A stretch of DNA of 64,000 nt from Kangiellaceae bacterium. GTDB lineage: Bacteria > Pseudomonadota > Gammaproteobacteria > Enterobacterales > Kangiellaceae. This document shows, piece by piece, positions 16,018-24,775 of this stretch; position 1 is the first letter of the stretch, and each line of letters opens with the position of its first letter. The stretch is taken from positions 45,181 through 109,180 of the forward strand of contig JAPHTP010000011.1 of assembly GCA_026196875.1 (NCBI GenBank). The letters run 5' to 3'. Made by a program: the position numbers and the translations under genes. The notes beneath the pieces are model-generated. The model was not told the origin of the DNA and ran no database searches. It worked only from the letters and a program-made list of their open reading frames with translations.

Positions 16018-18621
16018 ATGCTAGGACGGCTTATCGATAAACTAACCAAGGGCCCGACACTTGATGCCCATCCCGTCTATACGCCTATGTATGACGAAAT
16101 CGAAGACTACGCCAAGAAAGATTCCTATCTAAATTTTTACAACCGCCCTTCTTTTAAAGGCTGCGACGCGTATGACAAACTTAAAGCGTTAAAAGGTAGC
16201 GATAAAATTGAAGCCATGCACTTCCTGCTCAAACGCACCAATTTCCTGCTGCAATTTTACAAGGACAGAAGCTATTCGGAAAATGATGACTCCCGCGCCT
16301 ACATAGCCCACTGCTGGATACTCGACTCACTGTTTCGTACCAAGTTTGAATTTCCGATTGATTATAATTTCGCCGATCTATTCGATGCTTTTTACCTGCG
16401 CAATGATAAAACCAACAAAAAACGTATCAACATTGAACACCGCCCTTTTACCGGTCTGACAATGCAAATGGAAAAACACCTGAAACGCCATGGATTAACT
16501 GACCGGCTTAAAAAAGACGTCGAACACATACTTTCCACCAGGCTGATGGCGCCAATCATTACCCAAATGAACGAGCCCAGCTATTGGGGGCAGGATTTAG
16601 GCAAAGGCATTAAACGACTACAGCAGATCTTAATTGTAGATGGCGATGCCAGTAGCGTACCGCCTTTTGAATTCGGCACCGGTCGTTGTGGTGTGATATT
16701 GCGCGACGATCTTGAAAAGCTACCGCAGGAAAAGAAGCAGGACTGGTTTACCCTGTTCCATCATTTACATAACGCCACCGCAGGCAAGCCTAGTCAAAAA
16801 TTTCTTAAGGAAGCCAAACCACTAGTGGATGCCGTTGGTATTAACGAGTTCAAATCGCATGTGGTTAGCTGGTTTAATTCCCTCTCCAAATTGCAGACCT
16901 TCATCGAGAAACGCAAACATAGCTGGGGCGGTGAAGAGTATGAAACCGAAGTGCATGAGTTTATAGAGCAACGCAGCTACAACTTATTAAAAGGACTGAT
17001 GTGGAGCATGAGTCGTTTTCACGACCAAACCTCATTGCAGGCCATTGCCGCGTTAACCGAAAAGTGCTTTCAGAAAATTCCAGGCATTGGGCCGGCTGCT
17101 GCCAGTGTGGGTAATGCCGGCATTTATACCCTGGCAGAATCGAAAGGCCTCGGAGGCATTAGTCACTTGTCCCGCCTGAAGATGAAAATCCGCCAGAACA
17201 ACACCCAGAAATTAATCCAGAAATATATTGATGAACAAGCCGCCAAACAGGGAATTAAACCTGCACAGGTAGAAGAAATTGCCGCACCGGATTACGGATT
17301 GGTTAATGGTCAGCGAGCCACTGACTTTGCCGATTACCAATTAATATTGAAATCCACCGGTGTCGGAAAAAGTGAGTTACAGTGGATAAAACCCGACGGC
17401 AAACCACAAAAGTCAGTACCAGCTTTTGTCAAAACCAAAGAAGGATTTAAAAGCAAACTGAAACGCTATCGTGATTTAGCCAAGCAGGTCAAACAGGCAT
17501 CCAGCACACAAAGAGACCGTATCGACCGCCTCTTTACAGAAGGACTCTCGTGGACGCTTGAGGATTGCCGGAAATACTATATTGACCATGGTTTAATTGG
17601 CCCCATGGCAAAAAAGCTTATTTGGAATATTAATGGAATTCCGGTAATTCAAGTTGATGGACAATGGCAAGACCTTGAAGGTAACCAGCAAAACTTCTCA
17701 GATGATACCAAAGTGACGCTCTGGCACCCGATTGACTCAAGCGCCGAAGCAGTACTCGCCTGGCGAGAAAGACTTGAGCAACTGGAAATTAAGCAACCTC
17801 TAAAACAAGCCTACCGCGAACTCTATATTTTGACCGATGCGGAAATCAACACCCGCATTTATTCAAACCGGATGGCTGCGCATATTTTAAAACAACACCA
17901 GTTTAATTCGTTAGCCTCAGTACGAGGTTGGAAGTTCCAATTGATGGGCGCTTACGACGACGGAAGAGATAATGAAGTTGCGCGTAAATATCTGCCCGAA
18001 TATAAAATGACCGCTCAATTCTGGATCGATGAAATTATCGATGATACAGACTCGTTTAATGATGCGGGGATCTGGTATTACGTTGCCACCGACCAAATTC
18101 GTTTTGTTGATGATAACAACCAGCCAATTCCGCTGATTGACGTGCCAAAGTTAGTTTTATCAGAAATCATGCGTGACGCAGATTTATTTGTCGGCGTTGC
18201 CAGCGTGGGTAACGATCCACAGTGGCAAGACGGTGGTCCGGATGGCCGACAAGACTACCGCGACTACTGGCAGAGTTATTCTTTTGGGGATTTAACCGAA
18301 GTCGCGAAAACCAGAAAAGCCGTTTTAGAACGCTTATTGCCGCGTTTGAAAATTCGCGACAAAGCAAAAATTGACGGCAAATTCCTACACGTCCAAGGCC
18401 AGCGTAATGAATATAAAATCCATATTGGTAGTGGAAATATTTTAATCGCACCCAATGACCGCTATTTGTGTATTGTCCCAGGGAGAGGCAAAGATAAGAA
18501 AGTTGATACTTTGTTCTTACCTTTTGAAGGTGATAATGGATTATCGATTGTATTGTCTAAGGCGTTTTTGCTGGCGGAAGACGATAAGATAACTGATGCG
18601 ACTATTTTGAGTCAGTTGTAG
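16018..18621 (+). CDS. DUF4132 / DUF7737 domain protein
   Basis: The C-terminal half matches the DUF4132 pattern, for example YILTDAEINTRIYSNRMAAH, HQFNSLASVRGWKFQLMGAY and VGVASVGNDPQWQDGGPDGR, and continues into the DUF7737 end (YWQSYSFGDLTEVAKTRKAV, YKIHIGSGNILIAPNDRYLC). The family includes E. coli MolR-like proteins and has no settled function. The N-terminal 400 residues look helical and repeat-like. GGAGACAACA precedes the ATG. The DNA here is visibly richer in GC than the flanking island, so the module may have a separate origin. A hairpin terminator follows. Confidence 0.85.
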   Translation: MLGRLIDKLTKGPTLDAHPVYTPMYDEIEDYAKKDSYLNFYNRPSFKGCDAYDKLKALKGSDKIEAMHFLLKRTNFLLQFYKDRSYSENDDSRAYIAHCWILDSLFRTKFEFPIDYNFADLFDAFYLRNDKTNKKRINIEHRPFTGLTMQMEKHLKRHGLTDRLKKDVEHILSTRLMAPIITQMNEPSYWGQDLGKGIKRLQQILIVDGDASSVPPFEFGTGRCGVILRDDLEKLPQEKKQDWFTLFHHLHNATAGKPSQKFLKEAKPLVDAVGINEFKSHVVSWFNSLSKLQTFIEKRKHSWGGEEYETEVHEFIEQRSYNLLKGLMWSMSRFHDQTSLQAIAALTEKCFQKIPGIGPAAASVGNAGIYTLAESKGLGGISHLSRLKMKIRQNNTQKLIQKYIDEQAAKQGIKPAQVEEIAAPDYGLVNGQRATDFADYQLILKSTGVGKSELQWIKPDGKPQKSVPAFVKTKEGFKSKLKRYRDLAKQVKQASSTQRDRIDRLFTEGLSWTLEDCRKYYIDHGLIGPMAKKLIWNINGIPVIQVDGQWQDLEGNQQNFSDDTKVTLWHPIDSSAEAVLAWRERLEQLEIKQPLKQAYRELYILTDAEINTRIYSNRMAAHILKQHQFNSLASVRGWKFQLMGAYDDGRDNEVARKYLPEYKMTAQFWIDEIIDDTDSFNDAGIWYYVATDQIRFVDDNNQPIPLIDVPKLVLSEIMRDADLFVGVASVGNDPQWQDGGPDGRQDYRDYWQSYSFGDLTEVAKTRKAVLERLLPRLKIRDKAKIDGKFLHVQGQRNEYKIHIGSGNILIAPNDRYLCIVPGRGKDKKVDTLFLPFEGDNGLSIVLSKAFLLAEDDKITDATILSQL

Positions 18622-18647
18622 GTTATTAAAAATTGTAGACCAATCAA

Positions 18648-18677
18648 AAAATGCCGAAGTAAGTTCTTCGGCATTTT
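18648..18677 (+). terminator. Rho-independent terminator of the DUF4132 operon
   Basis: A perfect 12-base stem (AAAATGCCGAAG / CTTCGGCATTTT) with a six-base loop ends in a T-run. It is also symmetric enough to act for the converging NACHT transcript. Confidence 0.85.
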
Positions 18678-18747
18678 GTTTTAGGATGATCGGATAAAAG
18701 TAAGAAACTGGCTAAGAGTGCAGGAATAAGAAGTAAACTCCTCCGCA

Positions 18748-21474
18748 CTACAACTCATCACCATCAACCTTAGCAATAAACATAATCCTCAACCTCCCCC
18801 ACGGTTCAACATCTCCAGCTAAAATCGCACTCAAAGTGTACAAACGACTTAACAAAAAGCTCACCTTCTTAAACTCATTGTAAACCCCGCTAGACTGAAG
18901 CGAATTAATAAACCGAACTGTAGCTCCTTTAATTAACGGGTCAATATCTGCAGCCGTTAACCGCCTGAAATCGAGTAACTGATCAGAATTCATTATATAT
19001 ACTTGCTGATAAAGCTTAGAGATCTCATCGTAATTACCTTCACCGAAGATCGACTTGATAATTTTTGAACTGACCACCTGATGCGCTCGCTGATAAGTAT
19101 CACCAACCAACTCATTTCTGAGCAAGGCGTAAGAGCGTTTATCAAACTCTTCATCCACATATTTCTGATTAGCCTTACGTACAGCAGTTTCCGGCAATAA
19201 CAAAAGATTAGGATTCCACTCCTTCAATACCGCTTCAACCATCTTCTTAATTTTTTCAGAGATCCCGACATCACGAAAAGCATCTTCATGGGACAAATGG
19301 ATCCGCTCATACCACTGGTTCGCGTGAGTCTCAACTTTTTGTCTTATCCTCGTAAACCGCTTAGACTTTTCCCGGTAAACTCTGAAGTGATTCTTAAAAC
19401 GAATGACCGTATCATCGGCGGAGTCAGGGGTCATCATTCTGATAGTAGGCAGAGAAAAACTGCCCCGATAATCCGAATAAGTCTGGTTTATTCGATTGAA
19501 TAACTCTCGAACCTCTTTATTTGAAAGCCCGACTAACGAGTTGCGACGATTGTGCCTGACCTTATCCAACTTAAAAAATGACGTCGCTTCCCGATACTTG
19601 AGTGGTTTTGACGCCAAAGGATTAGATAGCCTTAGCATATCAAGTTTGTACTGCAGAAATACTTTCGAGAATAGTTCTATGTCGTTACGCCAGATATCTT
19701 TAATTCGAATTCTGAACAAACTCATCGCGAGTCTGGAGGTTTTTATTGATGCATTAATTTTCTCAAAGGCAAGTATTTCGACGCAGCGCTCTATTTCTGA
19801 ATTTCCTTTTGCGAGTAGCTTTCCCAGGATGCCACTGACATTTTTGTGGAAACTACAATAATAAAAGAAAACCTCAGAAAACTCCTGCTCGATTGCGTAT
19901 TTAAGCATCTCATCCGAATTAGAATCATCCTCAGAATCGAATAAATACTTGGCATACAAATATTCGTTAAAACAACGGTGAACAAAGCTGAGTTGTCCAC
20001 TTGAATTAGCAAAGACCAAGCCTACTTTTTCAAAAAGCGCAATCAGCGATGAATAATCATCTACGCTATCGATGCCGCAACACTCAGCTTTCTTACTGAG
20101 CTTTCGCCGAGTATTCTTAATACTCTCTCCCTTGTTAAGGCATACTGATACGGTCGTTAAGAGCGATTGAAAAGCCTCTTTTTGTTTCAGCTGAGACAAC
20201 TCCTTGCGACGAGTCATAGATTCCTCGATCACCATCTTAATTAATTCCGGCTTACTGCTTGGCAGCTTCTTCTTACCGCTATAATCCAACAAAACCATGA
20301 GCGTTAGCAGCAGAGGGTTTGACGCCATTTCAATCGTGGTACTATTATTAATTCTCCTTTTAAAGTCTTCTACTCTACGCACATAGTTTTTTTCACTAAT
20401 CAAAAGAGAAAACACGCTGAGGGTCAAGGCGTTTAGCTTGGTAGATGACAGGGGGAGAATTTCAAAAAAGTGGGCTTTCTGGATCACGCTATCCTGCCAA
20501 TTCTGGAAGGATGAATGGCGTCCCGAAATTACAATGGTCAGCTTCGGATAAAGTTTGAAAAGCTGATTGATTTCCTCAAGGAATAGTTCTCGCTCTTCAA
20601 GTGTTTCTAATTCATCGAGCGCATCGATAACCAACAAACTACGCTTTTTTAGCTTGTTTCTGATCCAGAGAACGTCGGGAGACTGAGAATCCTCAAGCGC
20701 AAGTTTGATTAACAAAGGATGGCGATATTTATTACTTTGCAGATAACACTTTTGGTACGGCCAAAGCGCCTCTTGATCGACAATGTTTGCAAACAGCGTT
20801 TTAGCCTCGACCAGAAAAACAGAACTAAAGTCCATTTCTTTGGCTTCAAAACGGTAAAAATAGGAGATGTATCGACATAAGTTGGATTTACCAAAACCCG
20901 GAGCCCCCTTTATGAAAATAGGCTCAGCTTTAGTATATCCAATATGTTCGTATAACTGCCGAAAAGGATCTGGCTCAACCTCTTTTGTTCTACCTCGAAT
21001 GTCGTAGCCCAAAAATCGACTTGCCGAGGATTCGCCTTCAAGGTCACTTTTTACTACGGTTGGTTTTACGTAGTATCTCTCATCAAAACACGCAAATCGT
21101 TCAGTTAGAGTTTCGGCAAACTTAGTCTTAAAACTTAACCTTAGAAATCCCGCAGACTTACTGGCGAGGGTTGCACTTTTAGGGGGTTCATTTTTTGGGA
21201 TCGGCTTTTTAAGATCGACGTTTACCCTGCTTCTAAATACATAGCGCCTTTTCTGGTACTTTTTGTAAACCTTATGATTATTGTGTTTAAAACCGGCAAT
21301 AGCGTAGAAAGCCATCGCATAATCGAGGAAATAATGAATAAACCCAATACGAAACTTAGCCAGGATAACCGGATAGAAGATTATAAATAGCGATGCCCCT
21401 ATCACGCCGAGAGAAATACTTTGAAAATACTGTCCTTGAACTATGGATTCAAAAAAATTGAATAAAATTCTCAC
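18748..21474 (-). CDS. Membrane-anchored NACHT-family NTPase
   Basis: The 908-residue product has two N-terminal hydrophobic segments (about 18-37 and 43-61), a basic linker, then a NACHT NTPase: Walker A GAPGFGKS at 190-197, Walker B LLVIDALDEL at about 280-289, and the sensor-like SNPLLLTLMVLLDYSG. The C-terminal 400 residues look helical and show no repeats I can name. Bacterial NACHT proteins are known anti-phage and STAND-type sensors. I infer a membrane-tethered immune or stress NTPase. The start is GTG with GAGG seven bases upstream. It stands as a single gene. Confidence 0.85.
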   Translation of the reverse strand: MRILFNFFESIVQGQYFQSISLGVIGASLFIIFYPVILAKFRIGFIHYFLDYAMAFYAIAGFKHNNHKVYKKYQKRRYVFRSRVNVDLKKPIPKNEPPKSATLASKSAGFLRLSFKTKFAETLTERFACFDERYYVKPTVVKSDLEGESSASRFLGYDIRGRTKEVEPDPFRQLYEHIGYTKAEPIFIKGAPGFGKSNLCRYISYFYRFEAKEMDFSSVFLVEAKTLFANIVDQEALWPYQKCYLQSNKYRHPLLIKLALEDSQSPDVLWIRNKLKKRSLLVIDALDELETLEERELFLEEINQLFKLYPKLTIVISGRHSSFQNWQDSVIQKAHFFEILPLSSTKLNALTLSVFSLLISEKNYVRRVEDFKRRINNSTTIEMASNPLLLTLMVLLDYSGKKKLPSSKPELIKMVIEESMTRRKELSQLKQKEAFQSLLTTVSVCLNKGESIKNTRRKLSKKAECCGIDSVDDYSSLIALFEKVGLVFANSSGQLSFVHRCFNEYLYAKYLFDSEDDSNSDEMLKYAIEQEFSEVFFYYCSFHKNVSGILGKLLAKGNSEIERCVEILAFEKINASIKTSRLAMSLFRIRIKDIWRNDIELFSKVFLQYKLDMLRLSNPLASKPLKYREATSFFKLDKVRHNRRNSLVGLSNKEVRELFNRINQTYSDYRGSFSLPTIRMMTPDSADDTVIRFKNHFRVYREKSKRFTRIRQKVETHANQWYERIHLSHEDAFRDVGISEKIKKMVEAVLKEWNPNLLLLPETAVRKANQKYVDEEFDKRSYALLRNELVGDTYQRAHQVVSSKIIKSIFGEGNYDEISKLYQQVYIMNSDQLLDFRRLTAADIDPLIKGATVRFINSLQSSGVYNEFKKVSFLLSRLYTLSAILAGDVEPWGRLRIMFIAKVDGDEL

Positions 21475-21594
21475 TTGATTACCTCAGTAAATACCGAGGG
21501 AATTCGTTAAGTGCTTCTTGTCTTCTGTTTTTAATTCGATAGACGCTTTTTAACTAATTCTTCTTTTTCGCTAGCCGATGACTAAGAAAGTAAC

Positions 21595-21639
21595 ATCTTG
21601 GCAAGTGACGTCTTGGCAAGTGATATCTTAGCAATTAAC
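21595..21639. repeat. 15-base tandem repeat, three units
   Basis: Units ATCTTGGCAAGTGAC, GTCTTGGCAAGTGAT and ATCTTAGCAATTAAC follow one another; the third is diverged. Confidence 0.75.
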
Positions 21640-21720
21640 AAAGAGAATACTGCTTGAAATCCTTTTAAAACAGAAGGCAAACCGAAAACGGCATTCACCC
21701 CAACCTCATCTTATATTGGT

Positions 21721-21756
21721 GTTAACTTTAATACTTATGTTAACTTTAATACTGGT
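21721..21756. repeat. 18-base tandem repeat, two units
   Basis: GTTAACTTTAATACT occurs twice, 18 bases apart, with a short variable tail in each unit. Confidence 0.75.
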
Positions 21757-21968
21757 GCTCAGTTTATTGTTCTTGTACCCAGGCTATTTTTACACCTACT
21801 ATTATTCTTAAACCTAGGTCGTTTTACACGTAACACTCCATATCCATACTACCTCTTTAATACATTGAACAAAATTCTCTATTAGAGATATTTTTAGAGA
21901 TATCAATAACTAGTTGGCTTTAATCGTTGTTCCCTAAACTGATTGGGTTGGAGAGCGCGGGACATTGG

Positions 21969-21984
21969 CTGAATAGTTCATATT
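21969..21984. repeat. 16-base direct repeat, left copy
   Basis: CTGAATAGTTCATATT is found here and again at 23156-23171, on either side of the SEC-C gene. Confidence 0.65.
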
Positions 21985-22248
21985 TTTGGGTGATAATCGC
22001 AAAAAACATAGAGGCTACACTTAGAAAAACTGCAACTAGATTTTATTTTTGGCTGATTATTTCAGGTCGGAGAATTATGTTGGCTAAGTAGTTTACTTTG
22101 GAAAAACCCTCTGCCACGATTTTAGTCATGAAAGATTTATACATTAAAAATGCGGGAGCAATTTTCTGTGGGTGTTAATAAACTTTATTTAGGTTGTTGC
22201 TGTGTTTTCGAATTCGTTCAACCATCCGGCTCTAGTACAAACCCGGTT

Positions 22249-22971
22249 CTAATGCAAACAACACTTCCTAAATTTTTTTCCACTCCCACAAGGACATGGG
22301 TCATCTCGACCTATTTCTTTATCAAGATCTGCAATCGTTTCAACTGGCGGAAGTTGCGTTTCTTGCCGTGAGATAACCAATCCAATGTTACCAACACCGG
22401 ATATCAAAGTAGCTAACAAAATCATCAGTTCTTCGGGAGTATCCTCGGAACCGCTGACTAAATCAGGTACGTTATCTGCTACTTCGAGCGTTTCCGGCCA
22501 CACACTTATTTGCAAAGCAAGCAAGGTTGCCATGCCTATAACGGAGGACTCTTCAGATTCTTCATCAATATAGTAATCCCAATCTTCTTTTAACCAGTCA
22601 TAACCGGTGAGATAACCTTGAATAAAATCTCTAGCGGCTTCCGAAACACCGGTTTCCTTTGTGAATTTAAAGCTTACAATCAAGTCGAGTGCTTTGTCTT
22701 TATCAAACTGTTCAACACAGTAATTCCACCAGTCCTGGATTAACTCTATAAAACTCTCAGCCTGTTGTTGATTTTCAAACTCTATGTCGGACTCGGTTTG
22801 GGATAATATTGCCATCCACTCTCTCATTAAAATCAACTCGGGCCCAGAAGCAACAGCGGTTATTTGGCCCAATATAAAATACGGTGGAAACGCTTGGCTA
22901 GACATGGTTTCATCTTCAAACAGTTTTAGGTATTTATCTAACTCAAAAACCCCATAAGATTTTGAAGACAT
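22249..22971 (-). CDS. YecA/UPF0149-like protein with C-terminal SEC-C zinc motif
   Basis: The last 20 residues hold the SEC-C zinc-binding motif DPCPCGSGKKFRKCC. The preceding 200 residues have the acidic, helical YecA/UPF0149 layout, including FIQGYLTGYDWLKEDWDYYI. SEC-C tails bind zinc and often link proteins to ribosomes or to SecB-like chaperones. It is a single gene flanked by 16-base direct repeats. AAGGGA lies upstream of the ATG at a slightly long spacing. Confidence 0.85.
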   Translation of the reverse strand: MSSKSYGVFELDKYLKLFEDETMSSQAFPPYFILGQITAVASGPELILMREWMAILSQTESDIEFENQQQAESFIELIQDWWNYCVEQFDKDKALDLIVSFKFTKETGVSEAARDFIQGYLTGYDWLKEDWDYYIDEESEESSVIGMATLLALQISVWPETLEVADNVPDLVSGSEDTPEELMILLATLISGVGNIGLVISRQETQLPPVETIADLDKEIGRDDPCPCGSGKKFRKCCLH

Positions 22972-23275
22972 ATTTTTAATTCCCTTCCAAAATTTGAATG
23001 TGCGAAAAACTAGAATTACCTAACTACTATTATAGAGTTCTTACAAATTGGCAAACTTCTATTTCATATTCCAATACAATAAAAAAGCCAATAATAACAA
23101 CGACGAATATAAATCAATGGGTATATATCAATAGATATCAAACACTTAGGAGCTGTCTGAATAGTTCATATTGATGAAATTTCTAGACCTAAGAAATAAC
23201 TAATATGTTCGAGATTCCTTCAATAAAGTTTTAGTGGAGGATGGCAAACCCGCAAAAAATCAGGAATGATTTTTA
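22972..23275. other. Intergenic region with the right 16-base direct repeat
   Basis: No gene is seen. It contains CTGAATAGTTCATATT at 23156-23171 and AT-rich sequence upstream of the SEC-C gene. Confidence 0.45.
23156..23171. repeat. 16-base direct repeat, right copy
   Basis: It is identical to 21969-21984. Confidence 0.65.
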
Positions 23276-23563
23276 CTAGAATGCGAATGATTTGAGTACG
23301 AGATGATAGATTGATCCAGACCAGTCGCGAGCCTGTTTCCGAGTCTCGCGACGAGCCTTTGCACGCTCAGCAGATTTTGACTTCTGATGCACGCCCCCTT
23401 TCTTCATCATTGGATGATTGGCAAAGGGATTTCGTGGTGTTCTTTGAACAGTCACATTAATGGAAGAAGAATTTAGTTGAGCATTGGTCAGTTCATTACT
23501 GTTCCCCACTCGACTCTTACTCTTCCTATTCTTACTCTTCCTTTTTTTCCTAGCTTTTGGCAT
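23276..23563 (-). CDS. Small Arg/Lys-rich protein, last gene of the rtcB operon
   Basis: This 95-residue protein has a strongly basic start (KARKKRKSKNRKSKSR), a Ser/Asn-rich middle and a conserved-looking NPFANHPMMKKGGVHQKS followed by a basic helix. A full AAAGGAGG ribosome site precedes the ATG. It begins 37 bases after the 311-residue gene. The charge suggests RNA or ribosome binding, but I cannot assign a family. Confidence 0.72.
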   Translation of the reverse strand: MPKARKKRKSKNRKSKSRVGNSNELTNAQLNSSSINVTVQRTPRNPFANHPMMKKGGVHQKSKSAERAKARRETRKQARDWSGSIYHLVLKSFAF

Positions 23564-23600
23564 AGTGCCTCCTTTCTAAATTTAAGTTTACTAGTATTTA

Positions 23601-24536
23601 TTAAATAGCCAGTTTAAACCAACTAGCATTCTTGGCTTTTTTCAATCGTCTTTTTGCTTTCCTATCTTCCATAATAAAGCCAGGTCCTTCTTTGCACTGC
23701 GTAAAGCAAAACTTCTTCGGTAATTGGGTGTACAAGCTTCTTGGTGGCAATGTGCCGGAGATATTCTTAACCACCGCTCCAGTCTCATAGCTATGATAAA
23801 AAATATTCCCAATACCAATCTCTTCCTTGATTAACTCAATCGCGTAAAACAGGGTTACTTCCATCCAGCTTTTCTGGTACTTATTCAAAAGCTCACCAGT
23901 ATACTGGAGCATTTCAACAACGTTAAATTCATCTCCATAGACAAAATAAGTTGAGCAACCTTGTAGCTGATGTTTCCGCGCAAGATGATTATGCTTAGCT
24001 GCCCTGCGTATCCAGTCAGTTTGCAACTCTTCAATTAATGCTTCTCCGCTATCAAAATCAAAGTCGATCCTCGCCCAGGACAATGAACTCTTTGAATCAT
24101 GGATGGGATGTGAGTAAAACTTGAACTCCTCGCCATTTATTTTCAGATCTCGCAGGATCTCATCGTGCTGATTAGTCAAATTCAATTGCATCACTAAATT
24201 TACGCCCGGCCGTGAAGTTTGATCCCAACGATAATCTTCTTTGCATCCCCAACTGGAAAGCGTGATCACAAACTCTTGTGGTTCAAGCGTGTAATAATGT
24301 CTGAACATATCGCCTGACAATTTGCCTTTGCCCGATTTAGCAATGATTGATTTGATTTCAGGTTTTTCCATCAATTTACTAAAAGCAGATTGTTTAACTT
24401 GGCTAACCGTTGCGCCTGGGTTACTTTCACAGTATTTATCCAACAAGTAAAATGCATAAGCATCTTCAGAATACTGCACTAGTTTACGTCCTTCTGTCAG
24501 GCACTCGATTACCTCTCTTAAAGTTCGGTTGTTCAT
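23601..24536 (-). CDS. Uncharacterised protein downstream of rtcB
   Basis: The 311-residue product is soluble, mixed alpha/beta in appearance, and has a basic C-terminus (DRKAKRRLKKAKN). It contains HYYTLEPQEFVITLSSWG and IEELQTDWIRRAAKH, but no motif that reveals an activity. It overlaps a tiny upstream ORF (24484-24603) and follows rtcB in the same direction. Its position with an RNA ligase suggests RNA repair or its control; this is inference from context only. Confidence 0.75.
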   Translation of the reverse strand: MNNRTLREVIECLTEGRKLVQYSEDAYAFYLLDKYCESNPGATVSQVKQSAFSKLMEKPEIKSIIAKSGKGKLSGDMFRHYYTLEPQEFVITLSSWGCKEDYRWDQTSRPGVNLVMQLNLTNQHDEILRDLKINGEEFKFYSHPIHDSKSSLSWARIDFDFDSGEALIEELQTDWIRRAAKHNHLARKHQLQGCSTYFVYGDEFNVVEMLQYTGELLNKYQKSWMEVTLFYAIELIKEEIGIGNIFYHSYETGAVVKNISGTLPPRSLYTQLPKKFCFTQCKEGPGFIMEDRKAKRRLKKAKNASWFKLAI

Positions 24537-24603
24537 AACTTCTTTTCCTTAAAGTCTTAAAAAGTCGTATTCGTTCTGTTTTAAATCCAGGTCTTGTTTT
24601 CAT
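24484..24603 (-). CDS. Candidate leader peptide ORF of 39 residues
   Basis: An exact AAGGAGG lies seven bases before this ATG, which opens a 39-residue, Arg/Lys-rich frame starting MKTRPGFKTERIRLFKTLRK. It ends 53 bases inside the 311-residue gene in another frame, so its translation would affect access to that gene's start. Confidence 0.5.
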   Translation of the reverse strand: MKTRPGFKTERIRLFKTLRKRSYEQPNFKRGNRVPDRRT

Positions 24604-24615
24604 TCGAAAACCTCC

Positions 24616-24699
24616 TTAGTTAGAGTTATTGTTTGCCGGATAAGCGTTACTGCTTATCCGGCGCTTGTTAATAGTAAGTAATCTGATTACATGTCTCAT
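24616..24699 (-). CDS. Candidate leader peptide ORF of 27 residues
   Basis: AAAGGAAGA precedes this ATG. The frame is 27 codons long, starts MRHVIRLLTINKRR, and its TAA abuts the ribosome site of the next tiny ORF (TAAGGAGG). A strong hairpin (24635-24662) lies inside it. Confidence 0.45.
   Translation of the reverse strand: MRHVIRLLTINKRRISSNAYPANNNSN
24635..24662 (-). promoter_or_regulatory. Strong hairpin in the rtcB-311 aa intergenic region
   Basis: Two perfect 11-base arms (GCCGGATAAGC / GCTTATCCGGC) with a six-base loop. On the transcribed strand it is not followed by a T-run, so it is more likely an RNA structure (processing site, stabiliser or attenuator part) than a simple terminator. 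Confidence 0.6.
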
Positions 24700-24775
24700 T
24701 TCAATTCTTCCTTTCAAAAAATTGATTTTTGTCCTTAACAGAAATCGACTGTTATCCTTTGATACACTCGGACTC

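Larger units (their letters stand above)
21475..22248. other. Long gene-poor region with short tandem repeats
   Basis: No convincing gene in 0.77 kb. It contains two short tandem repeats (21595-21639 and 21721-21756) and one copy of a 16-base direct repeat (21969-21984). A plus-strand frame from 22150 runs antisense into the SEC-C gene and is probably noise. Confidence 0.5.

Noticed and set aside
22150..22371. Plus-strand frame overlapping the end of the SEC-C gene
   Set aside because: It is antisense to the conserved CPCGSGKKFRKCC codons, so it is a shadow.
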